From positions 1 through 5,421 of the forward strand of contig JARKOV010000179.1 of the NCBI GenBank assembly GCA_029975965.1: 5,421 nt of DNA. Reading direction: 5' to 3'. This stretch comes from Anaerolinea sp. Its GTDB lineage: Bacteria; Chloroflexota; Anaerolineae; Anaerolineales; Anaerolineaceae. Shown piece after piece: positions 1-4,959 of the stretch. Numbering within the stretch: position 1 is the first letter of the stretch; every line of letters begins with the position of its first letter. Both the position numbers and the translations under genes were made by a program. The notes under the pieces were generated by a model. That model worked only from the letters and a program-made list of their open reading frames with translations, did not search any database and was not told the origin of the DNA.

Positions 1-1
1 G

Positions 2-940
2 GTCACGCGGGTGGGCAACGACAAAGAGCCCACGGTCGCCAAAGAAGCCCAGAAACTGGGCGTGGTCGACAGCATCCTTTACACCCTGCCAGACGCGGTC
101 GAGAAAGCCGACGTGGTCGTGCTGGCGGTGCCGGTGGACGAGATCCGCTTCACCCTCGAGGCCATCGCCCCACACCTCAAGGCCGGTGCCGTGGTGCTGG
201 ACACCTCGACCATCACCGTGCAAGCCACCCAGTGGGCCAGCGAGCTCATCACCGGCCCCGACCGCTACTTTCTCACCTTCACCCCGGCTGCCAATGCGCG
301 CTACCTGCACGAGCTGGACAAAGGCCCCGCTTCAGCGCATCCAGATTTGTTCAAAGACAACATCATCATGGTCACCAGCGCCCCCGGGGTGGACGAATCG
401 GCGGTCACCCTGGCTGAAAACCTGGCTCGGCTGATTGGCGCAAAGGCCATCTTCTCCGATCCCTATGAGGTGGACGGGCTGCTCTCAGCCAGCCACGTGC
501 TGCCCGGCCTGATCGCCGCTGCCCTGGTCAACATCACCGCCGGCATGCCCGGCTGGAGCGATGGTCGCAAGCTCGCCGGCTCGCGCTACGCCCACATCGC
601 CGACCTGGCCGCCTTCACCGACGGGGGCAAGAAACCCGCCCTCGAGGCCCTGCACAACCGCGAAAACGCCGTGCGCGCCCTCGATCACCTGATCGAAGAG
701 CTGGCAGACATCCGTGAGGCCCTCTCGCAGGCCGACGAGGAAAAATTGACCGCCCGCCTCGAAAACGCGCGCCAGCATCACGCCACCTGGTTCCGCCAGC
801 GCGCCAGCGGCAAATGGGAAGAAGGCGGTCGCCCGACCCCGCCCATGCCCACCTTCGGCGAATCAATCGGACGCCTGTTTGGGATTCGCCCCAAGCGCGA
901 GCGCGAAAAACGCGACGGAGACAAAGGCAACGGCAAGTAA
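2..940 (+). CDS. Prephenate dehydrogenase-like (TyrA-fold) NAD(P)-dependent oxidoreductase, 5' end outside window
   Basis: The reading frame is open from base 2, so the first GTG (11) is probably internal. The glycine-rich Rossmann loop (GxGxxG) expected at the N-terminus is missing because the window starts too late. Residues below are counted from that GTG. The second half of a Rossmann domain is visible: VGND (strand 2, with Asp4 where NAD-dependent enzymes carry an acidic residue), ADVVVLAVPV at 33-42, and a helix/strand ending VVLDTST at 61-67. The all-helical prephenate dehydrogenase domain follows: D155, SH at 161-162, GRKLA at 185-189 (equivalent of the family TRIA arginine), then long helices at about 210-262. 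The family normally oxidises prephenate or arogenate in tyrosine synthesis in the cytosol. Oddities: the HP motif carrying the catalytic His reads FTPAAN (90-95), and SHLPH reads SHVLPG. The tail after 268 is proline-rich, then strongly basic. Fold assignment is fairly sure; the substrate is not. Confidence 0.75.
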   Translation, partial: VTRVGNDKEPTVAKEAQKLGVVDSILYTLPDAVEKADVVVLAVPVDEIRFTLEAIAPHLKAGAVVLDTSTITVQATQWASELITGPDRYFLTFTPAANARYLHELDKGPASAHPDLFKDNIIMVTSAPGVDESAVTLAENLARLIGAKAIFSDPYEVDGLLSASHVLPGLIAAALVNITAGMPGWSDGRKLAGSRYAHIADLAAFTDGGKKPALEALHNRENAVRALDHLIEELADIREALSQADEEKLTARLENARQHHATWFRQRASGKWEEGGRPTPPMPTFGESIGRLFGIRPKREREKRDGDKGNGK

Positions 941-942
941 AC

Positions 943-1194
943 ATGGCCTGTTTCTGCTACATCGTTGAGTGCGCCGACGGCACCTACTACACCGGCTGGA
1001 CTACCGATCCAAACCGCCGGGAGAAGCAGCACAACCGCGGCACGGGCGCCCGCTACACCAGCACCCGCCGCCCGGTGCGCCTGATCTACGTCGAGGAGCA
1101 GGCCGACCGCAGCGCCGCCATGCGCCGCGAGCGGCAACTCAAAGCCCTCAGCCACACCCGCAAGCAAGAGCTCGCTCGCCGCAACCCGGTCTAG
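943..1194 (+). CDS. GIY-YIG domain protein, UPF0213 (YhbQ-like) family
   Basis: This 83-residue protein is a single GIY-YIG nuclease-type domain. The first motif strand is CYIVEC (5-10) and the second is YYTGWTTD (15-22), standing for the two halves of GIY...YIG. The conserved helix follows with RR (25-26), QHN (29-31) and the small-domain GTGARYT. RRERQLK (61-67) carries Glu63, the likely metal-binding acid, with Arg26 the likely catalytic arginine; these assignments come from family knowledge. Length is typical of UPF0213 members, which are small stand-alone domains whose substrates are mostly unknown; some related proteins act on DNA. The ATG at 943 is chosen because homologues begin just before the YI(V/L) strand; longer in-frame extensions from 814 run inside the upstream gene. 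It starts 2 nt after the upstream stop and has no convincing Shine-Dalgarno, so translation is probably coupled to that gene. Confidence 0.88.
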   Translation: MACFCYIVECADGTYYTGWTTDPNRREKQHNRGTGARYTSTRRPVRLIYVEEQADRSAAMRRERQLKALSHTRKQELARRNPV

Positions 1195-1200
1195 GCTTGC

Positions 1201-1216
1201 TGCTCTGCTCAGAGCA
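1201..1216 (+). terminator. Hairpin just after the GIY-YIG gene, possible weak terminator
   Basis: A perfect 6-bp stem (TGCTCT at 1201-1206, AGAGCA at 1211-1216) closes a 4-nt GCTC loop, starting 6 nt after the stop codon. The following bases (TCCCCCTTAT) are pyrimidine-rich but lack a real T run, so it may be an inefficient terminator or an RNA 3' end stabiliser. It lies upstream of the next promoter, where an end to the first transcript is expected. Confidence 0.4.
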
Positions 1217-1229
1217 TCCCCCTTATCGG

Positions 1230-1259
1230 TTCACATGAAAATTCAACCGGGGTTAAAAT
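1230..1259 (+). promoter_or_regulatory. Predicted sigma70-type promoter of the phosphoribosyltransferase/ABC unit
   Basis: TTCACA at 1230-1235 matches the -35 consensus at five of six positions, and TAAAAT at 1254-1259 matches the -10 at five of six, with an 18-nt spacer. Transcription would begin near 1265-1268, giving a leader of about 60 nt before the ATG at 1329. It sits in the only non-coding gap of note on the + strand and in a local AT-rich stretch within GC-rich DNA. It is predicted from sequence alone. Confidence 0.5.
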
Positions 1260-1266
1260 AATCCCG
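1242..1266. promoter_or_regulatory. Overlapping inverted repeats over the -10, candidate operator
   Basis: Two dyads share bases here. The first is AACC-GG-GGTT at 1245-1254, extendable to TT/AA at 1242-1243 and 1256-1257 with one mismatched pair. The second spans 1248-1266, with 8-bp arms CGGGGTTA and TAATCCCG around AAA and a single mismatch (G1252/T1262, a G-U pair if transcribed). Both cover or touch the predicted -10, a usual position for a repressor site. No regulator gene is in the window and I do not recognise the motif as belonging to a known family. Confidence 0.35.
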
Positions 1267-1319
1267 TCATGATCCGTAGTTTTCCACGGAAATGATCTTC
1301 GATCCCCATTGGTTAAGAA

Positions 1320-1328
1320 GAGGAAGAA
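1320..1328 (+). promoter_or_regulatory. Ribosome binding site for the phosphoribosyltransferase
   Basis: GAGG at 1320-1323, within a purine-rich AAGAGGAAGAA run, lies 5 nt before the ATG at 1329. This favours 1329 as the start; the out-of-frame ATG at 1292 has no comparable site. Confidence 0.7.
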
Positions 1329-1880
1329 ATGAGCAAACGCGAGACTTATTCCATCGATATCGCCGGCGTGCACCGCGAATTGACCCTGTTCGAGATCAAG
1401 CCCGGCCTGCGCATCGCCATTCTCAATATCCTGGGCGACACCGAACTGGTCACCGCTTGCTCGCAAGCCCTGGCCGCGAAACTCGCCGCCGTGGAATACG
1501 ACCTGCTGGTCACCGCCGAGGCCAAAAGCATCCCCCTCGCGCACGGGCTTTCCTATGAAACCCACAAGCCTTACGTGGTCTTGCGCAAATCCTATAAGCC
1601 CTACATGGGCGACGCCCTTCAGGTCGAAACCCTTTCGATCACCACCGGTCAGCCGCAAACCCTTTACCTGGACGAAAAAGACCGCGAGCTGATCACCGGC
1701 AAGAAGGTGGTCATCGTGGACGACGTGATCAGCACCGGGTCCACCCTCCAGGGCATGCGCCTGCTGCTGCAGAAGGCCGGGGCGCAGGTGGTCGCCGAAG
1801 CCGCGATCCTCACCGAAGGCGAGCGCGCCAAATGGGGCTCGATCATCTCCCTCGGGCATTTGCCGGTCTTCTCCAGTTAG
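1329..1880 (+). CDS. Purine-type phosphoribosyltransferase (adenine phosphoribosyltransferase-like, type I PRTase)
   Basis: This 183-residue protein is a cytosolic type I phosphoribosyltransferase, the class that joins a free base to PRPP to give a nucleotide and pyrophosphate. The PRPP-binding signature is clear: VVIVDDVISTGSTL at 127-140, with the acidic pair Asp131-Asp132 and the STGST loop. Upstream are TAEAKSIPLA (62-71), matching the EArGi/f segment of purine PRTases, and VVLRKSYKPY (83-92), the RK motif before the flexible loop. The ITTGQPQTLYL segment (104-114) recalls archaeal-type hypoxanthine/adenine PRTases more than the YxLEYG motif of bacterial Apt. The end (LGHLPVF) is a plausible base-side C-terminus. 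A purine salvage role is therefore likely, while adenine versus hypoxanthine/guanine/xanthine is open. It is the first gene after the predicted promoter, with an ABC ATPase gene 12 nt downstream. Confidence 0.87.
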   Translation: MSKRETYSIDIAGVHRELTLFEIKPGLRIAILNILGDTELVTACSQALAAKLAAVEYDLLVTAEAKSIPLAHGLSYETHKPYVVLRKSYKPYMGDALQVETLSITTGQPQTLYLDEKDRELITGKKVVIVDDVISTGSTLQGMRLLLQKAGAQVVAEAAILTEGERAKWGSIISLGHLPVFSS

Positions 1881-1882
1881 CC

Positions 1883-1892
1883 AGAGGTTTTG
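1883..1892 (+). promoter_or_regulatory. Ribosome binding site deciding the ABC ATPase start
   Basis: AGAGG at 1883-1887 is 5 nt before the ATG at 1893 but only 2 nt before the in-frame TTG at 1890. Normal spacing selects the ATG. The site lies wholly in the 12-nt gap after the phosphoribosyltransferase stop. Confidence 0.7.
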
Positions 1893-2663
1893 ATGCTCAA
1901 CACCTCTCCCCTCATTGAAACGTCGCACCTGGTCAAGCACTATGGCGACAAAGCCGCCGTGGATGACGTCAGCTTCCAGGTCTTCGGCGGTGAAATTTTC
2001 GGTTTCCTCGGCCCTAACGGGGCAGGGAAAACCACCACCCTGAAAATGATCGTCGGCCTGCTCCACCCCACATCCGGCACAGTCAGGGTGAGCGGTTACG
2101 ATGTGGTCAGCCAGCCGCTGCAGGCCAAGGCCGCCTGCGGCTACGTGCCGGACGAGCCCAACCTGTACGCCAAGCTCACCGGGCGCGAGCTGTTGCGCTT
2201 TGTCGGCGACCTGTACGGACTCGACCCCGCCAGCAGTGCGCGCCGCTCGGAAGAGCTGCTCCGCCTCTTCTCGCTGGTCGAGGCGGCGGACGACACCACC
2301 GATTCTTACAGCCACGGCATGAAGCAGAAGACCTCCCTGGCAGCCGCCCTGGTCCACGACCCCAAGGTGCTGATCCTCGACGAGCCCACGGTCGGTCTCG
2401 ATCCCAAATCGGCGCGCCTGATCAAAGATATCCTGCGCCAGATGGCCGAGCGCGGCGCAGCGGTGATGCTCTCCACCCACATCCTGGAGATCGCCCAAAA
2501 CATGTGCGACCGCATCGGGATCATCAACCAGGGCAGGCTGATCGCGGTGGGCACCATGGACCAGTTGCGCCAGCTTGGGCAGGGCGAGAGCAGCCTGGAA
2601 GACATCTTCCTCTCGCTGACCGGTGGCGTGGAATATGCCGAGATCGCCGAGGTGCTCAAATGA
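1893..2663 (+). CDS. ABC transporter ATP-binding protein (ABC-2/exporter type)
   Basis: This 256-residue protein is a complete single nucleotide-binding domain that would power the membrane protein encoded next. Motifs in order are: Walker A GPNGAGKT (40-47), Q-loop region GYVPDEPNLY (83-92), signature SYSHGMKQK (138-146), Walker B VLILDEP (159-165) with catalytic Glu164, D-loop GLDP (168-171) and the H-loop His196 in STHILE. The C-terminal LEDIFLSLTGG (235-245) is common in ATPases of ABC-2-type exporters. Two deviations from consensus are seen: Asp87 stands where the Q-loop glutamine is expected, and SHGMK replaces LSGGQ. Both occur in the EcsA/CcmA-like branch as I recall it, so an active ATPase is still expected. 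The TGA stop overlaps the permease start (ATGA), implying stoichiometric coupled translation. The substrate cannot be told from the sequence. Confidence 0.95.
   Translation: MLNTSPLIETSHLVKHYGDKAAVDDVSFQVFGGEIFGFLGPNGAGKTTTLKMIVGLLHPTSGTVRVSGYDVVSQPLQAKAACGYVPDEPNLYAKLTGRELLRFVGDLYGLDPASSARRSEELLRLFSLVEAADDTTDSYSHGMKQKTSLAAALVHDPKVLILDEPTVGLDPKSARLIKDILRQMAERGAAVMLSTHILEIAQNMCDRIGIINQGRLIAVGTMDQLRQLGQGESSLEDIFLSLTGGVEYAEIAEVLK
2649..2663 (+). promoter_or_regulatory. Shine-Dalgarno and ATGA start/stop overlap fixing the permease start
   Basis: GAGGTG at 2649-2654 sits 5 nt before the ATG at 2660, whose last two bases begin the TGA stop of the ATPase gene (2661-2663). The frame is open back to 2504, but that stretch is the ATPase gene read out of frame. 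The strong site and the classic 4-nt overlap set 2660 as the start. Confidence 0.8.
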
Positions 2664-4420
2664 GCCTGCCGGCTGCGCGCGCCCCGGCCTTTCGCGAGCC
2701 GGGCCTGTGGGCCAGCGTCTGGAAACTGCTCCGCCTGCGGGTGCTGATCTCCTTCAACACCTTCCGCCGGGCAAAAATTGGCCAGAAGATCGGGACGATC
2801 TTTGCCATCCTGGGGCTGCTGGTCTTCCTCGGCTTCATCCTCTTCATCAGCATCGTCTTGCTGCGTTTCTTGCGCTCTCCTGAGCTGGCCGGCTACATCG
2901 GCGATGTCACCCCTCTGCTGGAAAGCTTCCCCGTCATGCTGGTCAGCGTCTCCGCGGTGGGCATTCTGGTCACCGGCTTTGGCGTGCTGCTCCAGGCGCT
3001 TTACCTCTCCGGCGACATGGATTTCTTGATGACCGCGCCCATCCCCATCCGCGCCGTCTTCATCTCCAAGCTGGTGCAGGCGCTGCTGCCCAACTTCGGC
3101 ATCCTGTGCCTTTTCACCCTGCCGCTGCTGTACGGCCTGGGGGCCTCCGCCGGCTACAACTTCTTATTTTACCCGCTGGTGCTGGTAGTGCTGATCGTGC
3201 TGACCCTGGCGGCGGCGTCGCTGGCCAGCCTGCTCGTCATGGTCGCCGCGCGCTACTTCCCGGCGCGCCGCCTGGCTGAGGTGCTCGGCGCTGTCGTCGG
3301 TACCGCTTTCTTCCTCTTCTCGCAGACCTCCCGCTTCATGGATTTCGACATGAACGCCGAGCAGGTGACCGGCATGCTGGCGCTGGCCGAGCGCTTCAAC
3401 CAGCCCTGGTCGCCGCTGTACTGGGCCGGGCGGGGGTTGGTCCTCCTGGGCGAGGGCAACTGGCTGCCGGCCATCGGGCTGCTGGGAGCCGCCTTGCTGC
3501 TCACCGGCGGTATCTTCTACATCGCGCTGGCGACCAGCGAGCGCCTGTATTACACCGGCTGGTCCAGCCTGCAAAACAACCGCAAGCGCAAGAAGGACAA
3601 GGCCGCCACCCCGGTCCCTGCCGGGCGCAGCCGGACGGCCTTCCGCCTGCCCACCCTGTTTCCCGCGCCGATTCGCGCCATCCTCGTGAAAGACCTGATC
3701 TCCTACCGGCGCGACCTGCGCAGCATATCGCAGATCATCACCCCGCTCATCCTGGGCGTGGTGTACGCCATCAGCCTGATCCAATCCGGCGGCAGGGTCG
3801 ATCCGGGGCAGGGACGCATGCCGCCGGTCGTGATGGAAGTGCTCCAGGGCGTGCTGCTTTACGGAGACGTGGCCCTGGCGCTCTTCCTGGGCTGGATGCT
3901 GGCCGCCAACATGGCCGGGGTGGGCTTTTCGATGGAGGGGAAATCCTACTGGATGCTCAAATCTGCGCCGCTGACCTCACGCCAACTTCTGACCGCCAAG
4001 TATCTCGTCGCCTACCTGCCCTCCTTTGCGTTGTGCGCGGTCTACGTGATCATCTTGCAGATTCTCAAGGCGGGCAGCCTGTGGTCGGTTGTGGTCAGCC
4101 TGCTGGCCGTGGCGCTTTCGCTGGCCGGGCTGGTCGGCATTTACCTCGCCTTCGGGGTGCGCGGCGCGCGCTTCGATTGGGACAATCCGCAGCAAAAGAG
4201 CCTGTCGGTCGGCTGTCTCGGCTCGCTGGTGGGGTTCATCTTCCTGCCCATTTGCTTTGTTTTCTTCATCGGACCGGCGCTGGCGGCGGCGTTGCTGGAT
4301 TTTCCACCCATCCTCGGGCAAATCGCGGGATTGGTGCTGGGCGGCGCAGTCAGCCTGGCAGCCGCCATCCTGCCGTTGGAATGGGTGGTCAAGCGCGTCG
4401 GCACGTTAAACGAAGCGTGA
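2660..4420 (+). CDS. ABC exporter membrane protein, two-fold repeated 12-helix permease
   Basis: This 586-residue integral membrane protein is the partner of the ATPase just upstream. Hydrophobic segments that could span the membrane lie at roughly 46-70, 95-116, 142-160, 168-196, 205-221, 269-291, 357-375, 398-422, 447-467, 475-500, 518-545 and 551-573, about twelve in all. A basic, charged stretch at 305-326 (NNRKRKKDK...) separates two halves. Each half starts with an amphipathic basic helix containing LIS(F/Y) (29-32 and 346-349) and carries a matching motif: LMTAPIPIRAVFISK (123-137) and LKSAPLTSRQLLTAK (433-447). No extracytoplasmic binding domain or cleavable signal peptide is evident. 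Such large ABC-2-like permeases are known in exporters, mostly uncharacterised; the EcsB-like or Pfam putative-ABC-permease groups are candidates. Direction (export) is inferred from the ATPase type. The last gene of its unit, it ends 37 bp from the convergent gene. Confidence 0.88.
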   Translation: MSLPAARAPAFREPGLWASVWKLLRLRVLISFNTFRRAKIGQKIGTIFAILGLLVFLGFILFISIVLLRFLRSPELAGYIGDVTPLLESFPVMLVSVSAVGILVTGFGVLLQALYLSGDMDFLMTAPIPIRAVFISKLVQALLPNFGILCLFTLPLLYGLGASAGYNFLFYPLVLVVLIVLTLAAASLASLLVMVAARYFPARRLAEVLGAVVGTAFFLFSQTSRFMDFDMNAEQVTGMLALAERFNQPWSPLYWAGRGLVLLGEGNWLPAIGLLGAALLLTGGIFYIALATSERLYYTGWSSLQNNRKRKKDKAATPVPAGRSRTAFRLPTLFPAPIRAILVKDLISYRRDLRSISQIITPLILGVVYAISLIQSGGRVDPGQGRMPPVVMEVLQGVLLYGDVALALFLGWMLAANMAGVGFSMEGKSYWMLKSAPLTSRQLLTAKYLVAYLPSFALCAVYVIILQILKAGSLWSVVVSLLAVALSLAGLVGIYLAFGVRGARFDWDNPQQKSLSVGCLGSLVGFIFLPICFVFFIGPALAAALLDFPPILGQIAGLVLGGAVSLAAAILPLEWVVKRVGTLNEA

Positions 4421-4443
4421 AGCTCCCCTCCCACCCCGACGCG

Positions 4444-4457
4444 CGGCTTGCCTGCCG
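4444..4457. terminator. Small hairpin in the convergent intergenic gap, weak
   Basis: CGGC (4444-4447) and GCCG (4454-4457) form a 4-bp stem with a 6-nt loop directly beside the stop of the - strand gene, within the 37-bp gap 4421-4457. Neither strand has a T run after it, so termination activity is doubtful. Confidence 0.2.
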
Positions 4458-4940
4458 TTACGGATAATCCTCCCGCACCTCTTCGAAGACCTGGTTATAA
4501 AAATCTTCCAGCCCTCGCACCGCGAGGGTTTTCAATTTCACCCGCTCCAGCCTGCGCGTCCATTCGACCAGCTCGGCCCGCGGAAGACCCTCGTCTTCTC
4601 CCAGCGCTTCTAAGGCAAAAAAAGCCGTCGTGTCGCTCACCAGCAGCAAGCGCCGGTGCGGGCGGTAAACCACCGCGGCGTAGTGCGCCTCACCCGGAAC
4701 CTGCGGCGCAGGCAGGGTGATCAACCCGATGGTCGTGCTCGCGCGCGGCTGGCGGATCACGTAATTCAACCCGAAGGAATCGCGGCGCTGCTCCGGAGGA
4801 AATTTCTCGCCAACTTTATCCCAGTAGAAACGCAAAAATCGCGTCCCGTCGCGGTTGAGCAGCGACAGGAAAGATTCCGGCGACGAGTGGAACAGGTCGG
4901 TGAGCGCGTCCTGGATGAAGGCCGTCTGCTGAGTTTTCAC
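4458..4940 (-). CDS. Uncharacterised 160-residue protein
   Basis: I do not recognise this family. The protein would be soluble: it has no signal peptide and no hydrophobic span long enough for a membrane helix. The first 35 residues look helical (QDALTDLFHSSPESFLSLLN). A middle part about 33-115 alternates strand-like hydrophobic runs (RFLRFYW, SFGLNYVIRQ, TTIGLITLP, YAAVVYRPHRRLLLVSD), and the end is charged and helical, rich in Glu and Arg. Aromatics are frequent. The frame is open across the gap and has codon use like its neighbours, so it is probably a real gene. The start chosen is a GTG at 4940, 19 nt after the stop of the aldo/keto reductase gene. No Shine-Dalgarno is visible, so coupled translation or a different start is possible. 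A hairpin that reads as a + strand terminator lies inside its 3' coding part. Confidence 0.75.
   Translation of the reverse strand: MKTQQTAFIQDALTDLFHSSPESFLSLLNRDGTRFLRFYWDKVGEKFPPEQRRDSFGLNYVIRQPRASTTIGLITLPAPQVPGEAHYAAVVYRPHRRLLLVSDTTAFFALEALGEDEGLPRAELVEWTRRLERVKLKTLAVRGLEDFYNQVFEEVREDYP
4512..4532 (+). terminator. Intrinsic terminator-like hairpin for the + strand ABC unit
   Basis: CCCTCG (4512-4517) and CGAGGG (4523-4528) pair perfectly around a 5-nt CACCG loop. The stem can extend by a G-T wobble (4511/4529) and an A-T pair (4510/4530), and TTTT follows at 4529-4532, then CAATTT. On the + strand this has the layout of a Rho-independent terminator, 92 nt beyond the permease stop. On the opposite strand the same bases encode residues of the 160-residue protein (TLAVRGL, 138-144). 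The short T run makes efficiency uncertain. Confidence 0.45.
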
Positions 4941-4959
4941 GGCTGGATGAACCGGCAGG

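Noticed and set aside
814..942. Longer N-terminus for the GIY-YIG protein
   Set aside because: This stretch is the 3' end of the dehydrogenase-like gene read out of frame; the family starts directly before the first GIY strand.
1266..1328. A purine riboswitch in the leader of the phosphoribosyltransferase gene
   Set aside because: The predicted leader is only about 60 nt and shows one small hairpin (TCCGT/ACGGA). The three-way junction with conserved kissing loops is not present.
1209..2498. A 429-codon open frame on the - strand across the promoter gap, phosphoribosyltransferase and ATPase genes
   Set aside because: It lies antisense to two genes with unmistakable conserved motifs. Its translation is low-complexity (Gly, Asp, Gln, Val-rich) with no recognisable domain, as expected from the reverse frame of GC-rich codons.
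2504..2659. A 52-residue N-terminal extension of the permease
   Set aside because: The bases encode the end of the ATPase in another frame, and the extension is not protein-like. The Shine-Dalgarno at 2649-2654 and the ATGA overlap support 2660.
3164..3784. A 206-codon - strand open frame opposite the permease
   Set aside because: It is rich in Gln, Gly, Arg and Asp without domain features and lies antisense to a clear membrane protein; it is a reverse-frame shadow of hydrophobic codons.
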